Positions 9,236-20,300 of a DNA stretch of 64,000 bases are shown in pieces; position 1 is the first letter of the stretch, and every line of letters starts with the position of its first letter. This stretch comes from Bin80 sp026708685 (GTDB taxonomy: Bacteria > Bacteroidota > Rhodothermia > Rhodothermales > Bin80): the NCBI GenBank assembly GCA_965200955.1, contig OZ241742.1, positions 868,001 through 932,000 on the forward strand, given 5' to 3'. Position numbers and translations under genes: made by a program. The notes under the pieces were generated by a model. It was given only the letters and a program-made list of their open reading frames with translations. It was not told the origin of the DNA and ran no database searches.

Positions 9236-10438
9236 TCAGCGTTCCATAGAATCTTTGCCAAAATCTCGGTCACGTAATACAGGATTCGGTTGGGGTGCAT
9301 AGGGAAATTCCATTCGTTCACGCACATAGTTAGAGATCAACCAACTACGCATAGATGGAATCGAAATATTATAGACTTCATCTTGGCTGTGTAGGATTCC
9401 ACGCTCTACTGCTCTCTTAAACAGACTACTCGCTTTGTCTGGATCATCGTACTCCTGCAATAAAATTGACTCAATATCTTCCCTATCAATCCCTTTTTCA
9501 GGCGCAATGTTTTGGATCAATTTTGCTAAAATACAGCGTTCTTTGCCGCTGATTCCTTTTGCACGCTGTTTATAATATGCCTCCCGTCTTTCTTCTCCCA
9601 CTTGATACACAATGTTCAGACCTTCTGTGGTCATCTCCCCATGATCATTCTGAATCTGTTTGGCTGCAACATCTCCATACGCTGTAATATGCTGAGGCCA
9701 ACCATGTGTTTTCTGGGCTATCTCATCCATCCATGGACCCGGGTCTCCCTTAGCCCCTCCCTCTTTAATAAGCCAATCTTTAATGGCCGCAGACTCTGAT
9801 GATTTGTCCAATGCCCCCAGTTCTACAAAACACCCTCCCTTAAATCTAGAAACTCCATGCAAGCGGAAAGATTCTTCTGTCTGTCCCAATCCTGCCGCGA
9901 GTAAAATCACTGGATAGGGAAATTTACCGTTATGAATCTTTGTCAATGTTGATGTTACCTGAATCTTCTTATCTGGGATATTTTTGAAATCGCCAACATG
10001 TTGAGCTTCATCCAGAATTAAAAGCAACCCCCATGTAGGATTCAAGTTCCCAAGCACATGGGAGACACTCGCCTCTCCTACAATTTCTTTAAGACGCTGT
10101 CCACCAACCAATTTTATATCGCCTTTGAAGGAAATCTGCTTGCTTGAAACATAGGGTTTTCCAAGGGTTTGTGCCATATGGACAGGATTATACAAGTCAT
10201 CAAAATTTATTTTAACGACACCCCATCGTTTTTCTAAGGCATCCAGAGCCATTTCCTCCAACAGGGCCGTCTTACCCGCACTTGGTGCACCCTGAATCAG
10301 AAACGTTGACCCCTCCCGTCTCTTCATGGAGTCTTCAATATGTTTGTCAAAATTACCTATAATCTGTTTCCGCCCGTGAAAATATCTGGCAGGTCCACGG
10401 TCACCAACATAATCAGGTACATGAGAAGAATTAGACAT
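9236..10438 (-). CDS. Stand-alone AAA-type ATPase
   Basis: 400 residues from the ATG at 10438 (MSNSSHVPDYVGD). An in-frame start further upstream at 10504 would add a poorly conserved extension. Walker A is GAPSAGKT (residues 50-57) and Walker B is LLLILDEAQ, followed by the C-terminal helical region usual in ATPases that load or regulate other DNA-bound proteins. It resembles orphan ATP-binding proteins of mobile or defence regions. No partner nuclease or transposase is adjacent. Its 3' end faces the small AT-hook ORF. Substrate unknown. Confidence 0.75.
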   Translation of the reverse strand: MSNSSHVPDYVGDRGPARYFHGRKQIIGNFDKHIEDSMKRREGSTFLIQGAPSAGKTALLEEMALDALEKRWGVVKINFDDLYNPVHMAQTLGKPYVSSKQISFKGDIKLVGGQRLKEIVGEASVSHVLGNLNPTWGLLLILDEAQHVGDFKNIPDKKIQVTSTLTKIHNGKFPYPVILLAAGLGQTEESFRLHGVSRFKGGCFVELGALDKSSESAAIKDWLIKEGGAKGDPGPWMDEIAQKTHGWPQHITAYGDVAAKQIQNDHGEMTTEGLNIVYQVGEERREAYYKQRAKGISGKERCILAKLIQNIAPEKGIDREDIESILLQEYDDPDKASSLFKRAVERGILHSQDEVYNISIPSMRSWLISNYVRERMEFPYAPQPNPVLRDRDFGKDSMER

Positions 10439-10852
10439 TAGGGAAAAATATGATCTATAATACCATTGGACCCAACTTAGGCTTCTATGGTTCCGAAATT
10501 GCAATTACCTGAAATGAATCTCTGTATATCAAAGATAAGTACCACAAAGATCAAAAGACACGATAAAAGTCTATCACATTGGAATAGGTGACAGTTCAAC
10601 ATGAATTAGATCATACAAATTTTCTTGAATCATTGATGTATCTCCTTTTCCACATATCCAAGAGCAACCGCGAAATCTTTGCTAGGTCATAACAAATGAT
10701 GAAAGAGAAATCATAGCTTCATTGGTTCAACATCTATGACCAGTCAAGTCCATTATCTGCCTTGCAGATGGTAGCATTGTATCGGTGCCCATAGACCGAT
10801 CTGACTATACGATCTGGACTAAGCATCTGCCAGAAAACGACATAGCCTGTGA
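10439..10852. other. Intergenic region with a short protein remnant
   Basis: Mostly non-coding. From about 10751 to 10854 one plus frame reads LADGSIVSVPIDRSDYTIW and ends PENDIACE before a stop, with no start codon. It resembles the DG-I-S-V-P core of small DUF2442-type proteins and is probably a fragment cut off by the IS66 remnant next to it. Confidence 0.3.
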
Positions 10853-11584
10853 ATGAAATACAAGCCAGTTGGACTCGTCAAAAAACAAGATTGGCAAACT
10901 GGTAAAATAGGATGTGAATGTGAGCCTATAATTTCGTATAGATACGACGGCTACAGTGTGTATGACTATTTTGGTAGGTTGGAAGGGATTGATCACTTCA
11001 ACTGCGTGACGCACTGTCGTCGCAAGTTTGAGAAGGTGAAGTCATCCGAGTATGCATTTGTCCAGCAGAATGTGAAGGTGGTCTTATCGTTGTTCAGGAA
11101 GATCTATGCGATTGAACGTGATCTTGGCAAGCGTGGAGTCTCGTTTGACCAACGCAGGGTGGAGCGTCAGCAGAAGTCAGCACCGCTGTTTGAGAAGCTC
11201 AAGACCTTTCTGGAAGCCAATGCGACCCTGGGTACGCAATCGTGGAAGCAAGCCGTGTACTATGCGTTGATTCGCTGGGAGAAGCTCACGCGATTTTTGG
11301 ATCATGGGGAAGTAGAGATTGACACCAATCTCGTAGAGAACCGTGTGCGACCGATTGCCATAGGGCGAAAGAACTACCTCTTTGCTGGCTCCCATGAAGC
11401 TGCCCAGCGGGCTGCGATCCTGTATTCGTTACTCAATACCTGTACTCTACACGGTGTGAATCCACGGGAGTGGCTGGTGGATGTGTTAACGCGAATAGAC
11501 ATGATTCCACCAGAGGAGCTATACATGTTGCTGCCTCAGCACTGGAAGTCCACACAGCAGGACACACTCGGCAAGGCCGCGTAG
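10853..11584 (+). pseudogene. IS66-family transposase, 5'-truncated
   Basis: 243 codons that match only the C-terminal half of an IS66 TnpC transposase: the catalytic-core piece RYDGYSVYDYFG, the THCRRKFEKV segment, the long helical region, LVENRVRPIAIGRKNYLFAG with its conserved E-N-x-x-R-P, and the C-terminal NPREWLVDVL tail. The N-terminal zinc-binding and first catalytic regions are missing, as are the tnpA and tnpB partners of an intact IS66. The element is therefore dead. No clean left end is seen. Confidence 0.85.
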
Positions 11585-11777
11585 GTCAGACTGACCGAGA
11601 CAAGGGTCTCCAGTAACTGCCCACTGCTTCAGAGAAAATTGCCTGCCGTTGTACCATGATTCGCCTGTCAAGCCCAGTGGGATCACTCGTCCAGGTTAAC
11701 AAAGTTTAGGTGCTTGAGTATATGGGATTTTCGGATAGATATCATCATTTTCCCATCCTTCGAAACAGATTCAGATG

Positions 11778-12728
11778 TTACAGATCCAAGGGGCGCATAT
11801 TGGGTTTGAATACATCTCCAAAGCCAGCGTCATTTGGTTCGTAGGGAACGGCAGGCTCAGCGTTGGCACCTCCATCAGGGATTTCTTCCCCTAATGCCCA
11901 TAGAATACCGTTGAGTGCAAGTTTACGCATGGATTCATCCTTAAAATCATACGGATGCCCCAAAGTTGTAAAAAATACCTTGGATGGGATTCCACTGGTT
12001 CCAGTATAAGTCTTTGTCCACGCTACAGGATTCGAAAGTGGATACTGATCCAATCGCCCCTCATTTTGATGCTTTGATTGCAGAGCTGTACCCATCAACA
12101 GGGGTTCGCTGTCTCCTGAAAGCTTCCAATCTCCACCGTCCACATGATAGAGCCATGAGAAAGCGTCAAAGCCTTGAACTCCATTCAGAATCGGGTTGGA
12201 TTGCATATCCTCAATGATCTCTACACGGGTCAGATGTTCTTCGCCATCTTTGAAGTGACCATGGTGTACAATCCACTGTTGACCCAAGACACGAGCAGGC
12301 CAGTCATTGTTGAGATGCTCTCGCTCTGGATCATCTTTGTAGAGAAATGCATGGGTAGCTGTTCGGAATCCAGCCATCGGTTTTCCTGATTCGGCAAAGT
12401 CAAGGATGTACTGTGCCTGTGAATCTGGAAGAGCACGGAACCTCGTAAAGAGAACCATCATGTCTGCGTCTTCTAATCGTTCTAGACCCTCAATATTATC
12501 CAAAACATTGGGGTCAATAAAACCCTCTTCGTTGAGAGCATAACAGATGCTAACATCAAATCCATAGTCTCTCTTTAAGATTTGAGCCAACATGGGCATG
12601 GATTCTTCTGAGCGGTATTCCTCATCACCAGTGACAAACACGATATGAGGAGTTGAGTCCGATTGAGAGAACGCACTCGCTGGTACAAATAATCCAAAAA
12701 GAATAAAAAGTATAGATCGCATGATCAT
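11778..12728 (-). CDS. Secreted ThuA-like protein
   Basis: 316 residues. The N-terminus MIMRSILFILFGLFVPASAF is a signal peptide (ATG at 12728 or 12722). The body has the ThuA/glutamine-amidotransferase-like fold: IVFVTGDEEYRSEESMPML, then DADMMVLFTRFRALPD, GKPMAGFRTATHAF, WIVHHGHF and the closing FFTTLGHPYDF...LNGILWALGEE. ThuA-domain proteins are frequent in sugar and sulfated-polysaccharide utilisation loci, often secreted, and their reaction is mostly unknown. The divergent sulfatase at 12828 fits a polysaccharide-related role. Confidence 0.85.
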   Translation of the reverse strand: MIMRSILFILFGLFVPASAFSQSDSTPHIVFVTGDEEYRSEESMPMLAQILKRDYGFDVSICYALNEEGFIDPNVLDNIEGLERLEDADMMVLFTRFRALPDSQAQYILDFAESGKPMAGFRTATHAFLYKDDPEREHLNNDWPARVLGQQWIVHHGHFKDGEEHLTRVEIIEDMQSNPILNGVQGFDAFSWLYHVDGGDWKLSGDSEPLLMGTALQSKHQNEGRLDQYPLSNPVAWTKTYTGTSGIPSKVFFTTLGHPYDFKDESMRKLALNGILWALGEEIPDGGANAEPAVPYEPNDAGFGDVFKPNMRPLDL

Positions 12729-12827
12729 AAAATGAATGGTTTAAAGAACAATTTACAAAATTGAGAGGAGAGATGTAGTAATGGAATAGAATTTACTATA
12801 TTTACACATTCATTCTTACTTTGATTC

Positions 12828-14231
12828 ATGCACCGATTGATTCTACTTCTACTCTTGATCACCAGCTGCAACATCTCGCAGCCAGATTCAATGAATGTTC
12901 TGTTAATCTATACAGATGACCAGAGATATAATACCATTGGTGGACTGGGTAATCCAGAAGTTAAAACTCCCAATATAGACGCACTTGTTGAACGCGGTAC
13001 AGCCTTTACCCATGCTCATACCATGGGAGGATTACATGGTGCACTGTGTGCACCCAGTCGATCTATGCTCATGACCGGAAGACCCCTATTCCGATTGGAT
13101 GGAACAGGGGATCATATTCCTGCTGACCATGTTATGCTCCCTGAAATCCTTGCTGGAGCAGGATACATGACCTTTGCTACTGGAAAGTGGCATAATGATC
13201 GTGCATCATTTGCGAGAGCGTTTCAAGCAGGTGATCACATCTTCTTTGGAGGAATGCATATGCCAGCGGTGGGCGGACATGAAGCCCCAGAACTCTTTGG
13301 ATTTGACCCGTCGGGGGTATATCCAAATGATGATCGTCGACAAGTTGACGGATACTCAAGTACGCTCTTTGCTGATGCTACGATTAATTTTCTATCCGAA
13401 GTTCGCTCTATGGATCAGCCCTTCTTGGCATATGTGTCTTTTACATCCCCTCACGATCCAAGAACTCCGCCCGAACCGTATGCCAGCTGGTATCATCCTG
13501 ATTCCGTGTCTCTTCCTCCGAATTATCTATCAGAACATCCATTTGATAATGGTCATCTTGATGTACGGGATGAACGACTGCGTAAACTTCCTAGGACCGA
13601 AGAGATGGTGCACGAAGAACTTGCTCTGTATTATGGTATGATCAGTGAAGTGGATGCCCAAATTGGTCGGATCCTTGATGCCCTTGAAACCAATGGTCAA
13701 TTAGAAAACACACTCGTCATCATGGCTGGCGACAATGGATTAGCCGTTGGAAGTCATGGACTCCTTGGAAAGCAAAATTTATATGAGCACAGTATGCGGG
13801 TACCCCTGATCTTGGCCGGCCCTAAAATTCCCTCCAACGAACGTCGTAGTCAGTTGGTGTATGTGTTTGATATTTTTCCGACGATAGCAGAGCTTCTGAA
13901 TCTTTCACTACCCGAAACGGTGGAGGGAGAAAGTTTGGTTCAATGGTTAGACGATTCTCAGTCATCAGGGAGAGCCTCAGTATTTTATGCCTACCGGGAT
14001 TTGCAACGAGGAATCCGTACGGCAGATGGATGGAAACATCTTCAGTATCAGGTCAATGACGTTCATACTCAGCAGCTCTTTGATCTGAACTCTGATCCTT
14101 ATGAAACCCAAAACCTCATTAATGATTCCAGCTATCAAGAAACACTTGATCACTTGCGTCAACTACTTGTTGAGGAAAGCATGTACTGGTCTGATCCACT
14201 GGATCTTTCGGCTGAGAAATGGATCGATTAG
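12828..14231 (+). CDS. Lipoprotein sulfatase, copy 1
   Basis: 467 residues. The lipobox LLITSC with Cys14 predicts membrane anchoring. The sulfatase core has metal-binding Asp30-Asp31 (LLIYTDDQRY) and the formylglycine signature CAPSRSMLMTGR with Cys74. The later AGDNGLAVGSHGLLGKQNLYE supplies the second metal and active-site set. It is close to iduronate-2-sulfatase/choline-sulfatase-like families and likely hydrolyses sulfate esters on glycans in the periplasm or at the surface, after activation of Cys74 by an FGE or anSME encoded elsewhere. It is almost co-linear with copy 2 downstream and diverges from the ThuA-like gene. Confidence 0.92.
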   Translation: MHRLILLLLLITSCNISQPDSMNVLLIYTDDQRYNTIGGLGNPEVKTPNIDALVERGTAFTHAHTMGGLHGALCAPSRSMLMTGRPLFRLDGTGDHIPADHVMLPEILAGAGYMTFATGKWHNDRASFARAFQAGDHIFFGGMHMPAVGGHEAPELFGFDPSGVYPNDDRRQVDGYSSTLFADATINFLSEVRSMDQPFLAYVSFTSPHDPRTPPEPYASWYHPDSVSLPPNYLSEHPFDNGHLDVRDERLRKLPRTEEMVHEELALYYGMISEVDAQIGRILDALETNGQLENTLVIMAGDNGLAVGSHGLLGKQNLYEHSMRVPLILAGPKIPSNERRSQLVYVFDIFPTIAELLNLSLPETVEGESLVQWLDDSQSSGRASVFYAYRDLQRGIRTADGWKHLQYQVNDVHTQQLFDLNSDPYETQNLINDSSYQETLDHLRQLLVEESMYWSDPLDLSAEKWID

Positions 14232-14411
14232 GGGCGAATGTTGTCTACCCAGCGACAATTTAAATCGGAGTTCTAAATCTATAAGGTTTGGAAATGCCGA
14301 GATCATAAGTGTAGAACGCATGCTATCAATTGAAAGGATATTACATTTCATTGTTGAAGTTCATGGATAGCTGATGTGGAGTGCATTGAAAATTTATTTC
14401 TGCATTGAGTG

Positions 14412-15815
14412 ATGTTTCGATTGAGTTTGCTTTTACTGTGGATGACTGGCTGTCACATCTCTCAGCCTGAACCTCTCAACGTTCTGCTCATCTATACCGA
14501 TGACCAGAGATATGATACCATTGGTGGTCTTGGTAATTCCGAAATCAAAACCCCCAATTTAGATGCTCTCCTTGAGCGAGGGACGACATTTACCCATGCC
14601 CATACCATGGGAGGGTTGCAGGCGGCACTCTGTGCACCCAGCCGATCCATGCTTATGACAGGAAGGCCTCTCTTTCGATTGGATGCAGCGGGTGACCACA
14701 TTCCGGATGATCATCTCATGCTCCCAGAGATCTTGGCCAATGCAGGATATGTGACATTTGCCACCGGCAAATGGCATAATGACCGTGCATCCTTTGTGCG
14801 TGGATTTCAGACGGGTGAGCACATCTTCTTTGGAGGGATGCATCTGCCAGAAGTAGGTGGACATGAAGCCCCCGAACTGTTTGAGTTTGATCCTACCGGG
14901 GACTATCCAATTGAAAATAGAAGACAGGTTGACGGATATTCAAGTACGCTTTTTGCCGATGCTACAATTGATTTTCTATCCGAAGCTCGCAGTACCGATC
15001 AGCCCTTTTTTGCCTACGTATCCTTTACATCTCCTCATGATCCAAGGACTCCTCCAGAGCCTTATCATAGCTGGTATCATCCAGATTCCGTTTCTCTACC
15101 TCCGAATTTTTTACCGGCTCATCCATTTGATATTGGTCATCTTGATATAAGGGGCGAACATCTTCGTGCACGCCCAAGAACCGAAGTCATGGTTCGCGAA
15201 GAACTTGCTTTGTACTATGGTATGGTCAGTGAGCTGGATGCCCAAATTGGTCGTATCCTTGGTGCTCTTGAAGAAAATGGTCAGTCAGAAAACACGCTCA
15301 TTATTGTAGCAGGTGATAACGGATTGGCCGTTGGTAGTCACGGACTTCTTGCAAAGCAAAATTTGTATGAGCACAGTATGCGTGTTCCTCTGATCTTAGC
15401 TGGTCCCAGAATTCCCTCCAATGAACGACGTAGTCAATTGGTGTACATCTTCGATATTTTTCCAACGATTGCCGAACTTCTTGATCTTACATTACCCCAA
15501 ACGGTGCATGGAGAAAGCATGGTCCAATGGATAGAGGATCCGCAGTCACCTGGCCGAACCTCTATCTTTTTTGCCTACAGGGATTTACAACGCGGAATCC
15601 GTACGGCAGATGGATGGAAATATATTCAGTATCAAGTCAACGGCGTACATACTCAGCAGCTCTTTGATCTGAACTCTGATCCCTATGAAACTCAAAATCT
15701 CATTGCTAATTCATCCTACATTGAGAAGGTCAAAGACCTACGCGAGGTATTGATTCAAGAAAGTAGATTCTGGTCTGATCCACTGGATCTTTCAGCTGAA
15801 TACTGGACCGATTAG
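14412..15815 (+). CDS. Lipoprotein sulfatase, copy 2
   Basis: 467 residues from the ATG at 14412 (a GTG lies directly before). Same layout as copy 1: lipobox WMTGC with Cys14, TDDQRYDTIGG with Asp30-Asp31, CAPSRSMLMTGR with Cys74, and AGDNGLAVGSHGLLAKQN. Most residues match copy 1, with changes concentrated at the N-terminus and in substrate-side loops (AARGD-like acid/basic swaps), so it may prefer a different sulfated substrate. Its stop codon overlaps, on the other strand, the stop codon of the S9 peptidase remnant (15812-15814). Confidence 0.92.
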   Translation: MFRLSLLLLWMTGCHISQPEPLNVLLIYTDDQRYDTIGGLGNSEIKTPNLDALLERGTTFTHAHTMGGLQAALCAPSRSMLMTGRPLFRLDAAGDHIPDDHLMLPEILANAGYVTFATGKWHNDRASFVRGFQTGEHIFFGGMHLPEVGGHEAPELFEFDPTGDYPIENRRQVDGYSSTLFADATIDFLSEARSTDQPFFAYVSFTSPHDPRTPPEPYHSWYHPDSVSLPPNFLPAHPFDIGHLDIRGEHLRARPRTEVMVREELALYYGMVSELDAQIGRILGALEENGQSENTLIIVAGDNGLAVGSHGLLAKQNLYEHSMRVPLILAGPRIPSNERRSQLVYIFDIFPTIAELLDLTLPQTVHGESMVQWIEDPQSPGRTSIFFAYRDLQRGIRTADGWKYIQYQVNGVHTQQLFDLNSDPYETQNLIANSSYIEKVKDLREVLIQESRFWSDPLDLSAEYWTD

Positions 15816-16197
15816 GGGCGAATATGCGTCTCAAAAAGTTTCAGAATACGTCGGTATTGATCGGTCCAGCTGGATGGCTCCTGAAAGCCATGCCCCACTA
15901 CGGGGTAGAGGGCAATTTCTCAGTCTTTCTTACCAAGCTCAATCAGGCGTTGCCCCAATCAAACAATATCCTGAAATTGTACATTCAGATCCACCATGCC
16001 ATGAGGCATCAAGAGAGGATCGTCTAACCTCTCGGCAAAATGGATGGAAGAGCTGCGTGCATATGCCAAAGAATCCGTTGCAGGCGTATTGAGAATGTTG
16101 GAAGTGTACCCATTGTTATAGTGTGCCCAATCCGTTACACTCCTTAGGGCTACACCTGCTCCAAAGTGTTCAGCCTCTGTAAAAGAGGGCCATCAAT
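15812..16197 (-). pseudogene. S9 (DPP4-like) peptidase, C-terminal fragment
   Basis: The minus strand reads, with small frameshifts, LMALF / TEAEHFGAGVALRSVTDWAH / YNNGYTSNILNTPATDSLAY / DPLLMPHGMVDLNVQFQDIV / ALYPVVGHGFQEPSSWTDQY / ILKLFETHIRP. This is the end of a prolyl-oligopeptidase-family S9 hydrolase, including the Asp (HGMVD) and His (GHGF) of the catalytic triad. An extra T near 16180, a stop after QDIV and a stop after LGKKD make it non-functional. It is the missing 3' end of the N-terminal fragment at 24508-27942, and joining the two at their shared ATCAAT restores the conserved GGFIALMALF stretch in frame. Confidence 0.85.
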
Positions 16198-17397
16198 TTG
16201 AGTTCGGCGGTTTCATTTACATCGGCACATTAAATATAAGATTTCTGAAAAAACTGAACATCACATCCGCCTCATTTGGAAAGAATTTTCAAGGATTTCT
16301 GTATTTGGGAGGGAGCGGTTACAGGAGCGTTCCCTCCTTTAAGAGGACCGTCTGTCGGGGAGTTTTTGTCCCACAGCTTGAAGAGTTGAATGGCTTCCTT
16401 TCTCGGCTTAGAAGGAAGCAGATATTCCGCATCAGTCCCCCGATCTTAATGACAGAGGCCTGCACTTGATTGAGTTCTGGTAAGATCTGTCCCTCGCTCA
16501 TGCACTGTTTTTCACCAAACATCGTATTGTAACGGTCCGAAAATTATTCGCTCAGAGAGTTCGTCATCAGATGCGTGCAGTGCCAACCATTCGGTCTTCA
16601 CTTGACGAAACACAGCAATACATTCAGAAAATGGATGCGTTGTTTGACAAAATCAACGCAGTTCCTTCTTCGGGAGCTAGTTTGGCTATTGCTGTGTGAT
16701 CGCGGAAATGATTCTTGATAAAAACATCTATGAATCATAAATGTTCTATTTTCGTTTGGTAGAGTATCCTACCTGTAGGATTTTCATCCGTTGCCGAACG
16801 AAGCCTTTATAGTAGAATCGTATTAATGCAGAGGTGATTTTGAGCAGATTCTGCCAGTTAAAACACAAAGTACTGTTACTGAACATAAGATGAACTCATC
16901 CCCAAATTTGCGTGTGTATGTCCATCCATTATCCATCATCTACTGAGGTTATCTTTCCGGCATTAGATAAGGGATTAAAGGGGTTACCCATAGCATTCAC
17001 TGATCTTTGATCAAAGATGTTGTAGCTGGGAGGGTGCTCAAAGCAGATCAAAAATATTCTATAACAATGGACGGAGTGAGAGGTGATGTGTATGCCATCA
17101 CAAAATCCAAGCCCAATGAGGTCTCTATGATCGCCCGGTGATCAACTCTGATCAATGTTTGAAGCATCTTAGAGTAAGAATTTATGAAATGTAGTGTTTT
17201 GGAATATTCTGAAGCATGGTTTACCTTTTACCTCCCATGATGTTGTACTCATGGATTCAAAACATTCTTTTCAAAAAAATCCATGAAATGAACCATTTCT
17301 GTTTCATATCATATAAGGATTGCATTTCTCTGAAAACGTATATATTTTTTCTACCCGTGTGACTTATAATCCATTCTGATTGACTAGGCGTATAGGC
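16198..17397. other. Non-coding leader region with fragments
   Basis: 1.2 kb inside the insertion. On minus, about 16255-16460 reads EYLLPSKPRKEAIQLFKLWD and TDGPLKGGNAPVTAPSQIQK, then a stop. On plus, about 16568-16700 reads MRAVPTIRSSLDETQQYIQK, then INAVPSSGASLAIAV and a stop. Both look like C-terminal ends of unrelated decayed genes that I cannot name. From 16700 to 17397 nothing coding is seen. The promoter of the giant gene should lie here. Confidence 0.45.
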
Positions 17398-20300
17398 ATG
17401 AATAGTATTCATCAAATACGTATTGTGCAGGACAGTTCTCCACGCTTCTGGGTGCTCCAGAAATTTAAACGATGTGGAACCGCCCTTGCATTGATCTTAG
17501 TCGGATTTTTTAATTCAGTGGATTCTCTGGCTCAAACCATGGATGTATGTGATCGCTCAGGTTTCATTCAAACGGCCATCATGGATCAAGTTAATAGACA
17601 ATATGATGATGATGATGAGATTGAATGCGAAAGTGTTCCCACAAACTACTTAGCAGAAATTACAGAAATTAGGATAGATTATGTCCATAGTGTAGTAGTA
17701 AGTCAACGGTATACTCAGCTGACTGTAGATGATTTTCAGGGACTCACCGGCCTAATAACATTAAGGTTAAATCATGTTCGTCCACGTGATATTCCAGATG
17801 GAATCTTTGATGGCCTCACCAACTTGAGGCGATTAGAATTGAGGGGTAACAATATAACAAGATTACCAGTAGGACTCTTCAGTGAACTCTCCAGTATCAA
17901 GTGGTTGTACTTAAATAACAACTCCCTGACGACAGTGCCAGAGGATCTCTTCAACGGTCTTAACACACTTGAAATTTTGAATTTGGGTGATAACGATTTG
18001 ATGAGTTTGCCTGAGGATCTTTTTGATGGACTCTCTGAACTTCGCTCTCTATGGTTACATGGAAACGCTTTAACGAGTTTGCCTGATGATCTTTTTGATG
18101 GTCTATCTAGGTTACAGGTCTTGGAAATGAACGAAAACGATATTTCGAGTTTGCAGGCTGGACTTTTTCATGGCTTGGAATTATTGCAAAAAGTATTCTT
18201 AAAGAGGAACGGGCTGGAGAGTATTGATGAGGATCTCTTTGATGAACATCCTTATATGGATCAATTGGAATTGAACCATAACAGTTTGACGAATATTCCC
18301 GAGGGGCTTTTTGAAGGCCTTTCTGGACTATTACAGTTGAATGTGAGTGACAATAGTCTGACCAACTTACCTGATGGGCTTTTTAGTGGACTCTACAACT
18401 TAACAGATTTGTACTTAAACGACAACAGTTTGGAGAGGGTGCAAGAGGGACTTTTTGATGATCTTACCAAATTGGATGAGTTAAAATTAAATAATAATGA
18501 GTTGACTGAACTTCCAGAAAGATTGTTTGATTTTAAGGTTAGTAATCCTCAACTAGAATTGAATCTTGAAGATAATATGATTGAGTGCCTTCCAAGTGTC
18601 ATTGTGCGCAATCCCTATCTTAGAATTATCCCACGATTTGACCCATGTGGACTCACTATATCCTTAAATCCATCAACAATCAGTGAAAACGAAGGAGTGA
18701 GTATAGTTACTGCAACCCAATTGCCAGCACCGGATGATGTTGATACGATGCTGGAGATTTCAGTCGCTCCCGACCCCGATCCCGAATCGCAAGCAACAGT
18801 TGATGACTATACCCTAAGCAATAATATTACTTTAATCATTCCTGTTAGGAATTCCAGAAGCCAGGGTACGGTTAGGATCTTTGCAGAAGACAACGACGAT
18901 TTAGGTCCTCCCGAAAAAGAGTTTATTGTTTCGGGGAGTGTTGTACAAGGCAGTCAAAGCAAACCAGACAGTGTCATTCTTATCATTGAAGATGACGAAG
19001 AACCTTTGATGATCAACTTCCTATTATCTGATAATCCTATTAGTGAAAATGGAGGAGAAACCACGGTTTCGGTCACCTTGGACGAGCCAAGTAAAGAAGA
19101 AGTGATAGTCACTGTTTCTGCCACCCCAGAATCACCAGAAGATTACGCGTTAAGTGAAAATATCATTTTAACGATTGCTGAGGGAGAAACCAGTAGCGAG
19201 GGCATCGTCACGATTACCGCAGAAGACAACGAAATTTATGGTCCATCCGAAAAGAGGATCATAATTTCGGGGGAAAGTTCGGTCTCCGATAGCGAACTTG
19301 TTCCTCCCACTCTCACGCTCATTATTGAAGATGATGAAGTTCAGCCGAGTGTCTCCTTAGCTTTATCTCCCGAGCAGATCACTGAGAATGAGGGAGTTTC
19401 TACCGTTACAGCAACACTGAATCAATTATCCTTTGAAGCAACTACGGTGGACATATCGGCAGTTCCTGTATCGCCAGCATCTGCAGATGATTACACACTT
19501 AGTACGAATACAATCTTAACGATTCCTGCCATGGAATTGAATAGTACTGGCACGGTCACCATTATGGCAATAAACAATGAGGAGGTGGGCCCTCCTGAAA
19601 AAAAAATTACGGTTTCAGGTGCTTCATCTAACGCTGATGTGCCTGAGGCTGAGACGCTCATTATTGAAGATGATGACGTTCTCTCAGTAATCACTTTTGC
19701 GTTGGCTACCTCCAGTGCCGACGAAGATAAAGACATCCATGATATAGAATTAACCATTAATCCTGCACCGACCACAGAGTTGACCGCAAATTACTCATTG
19801 AGTGGATCGGCAACCGAAAACTCGGACTATTCCATTCCGAACTCGGGATCTGTCACAATTGGTGTCGGTGCAACTTCGGCAAACATTGTTGTAGAGATTG
19901 ACGATGACGACATCACTGAGACTGATGAGACGGTGATCTTCACGCTGACTGATCAGAGCGCCTATACACTCGGAAGCATCACAGAGCATACCCTAACGAT
20001 AAACGATGATGATCCTCCTGTTATCAGTTTTGCGTTGGTTGCCTCTAGTGCTAACGAGGATCAAGGAACGCATAATGTAGCATTAACCATTGATCCTAGA
20101 CCGACTACACAGTTCACTGCAAATTACTCATTGAGTGGATCGGCAACCGAAAGCTCGGACTATTCCGTTACCAATTCTGAATCTGTGACCATTGCTGCCG
20201 GCGAAACTTCGGTAAACATTGCTGTTGACATTGTAAATGACAACATCACTGAGACTGATGAGACGGTGATCTTCACGCTGACCAATCAGAGCGCCTATAC

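Larger units (their letters stand above)
12828..15825 (+). repeat. Tandem duplication of a sulfatase gene with its 3' junction
   Basis: Both sulfatase genes are followed by the same TTAGGGGCGAAT. Read on the minus strand this encodes the last residues and stop of the S9 peptidase (IRP-stop). After copy 1 this tail is only about 25 bp long; after copy 2 it continues into a longer S9 remnant. The duplicated unit therefore carried a piece of the neighbouring peptidase gene. Confidence 0.65.

Noticed and set aside
19609..19617. A9 run in the giant surface-protein gene as a phase-variation tract
   Set aside because: It is in frame within a long intact gene, and A runs are far less prone to slippage than G or C runs of the same length.
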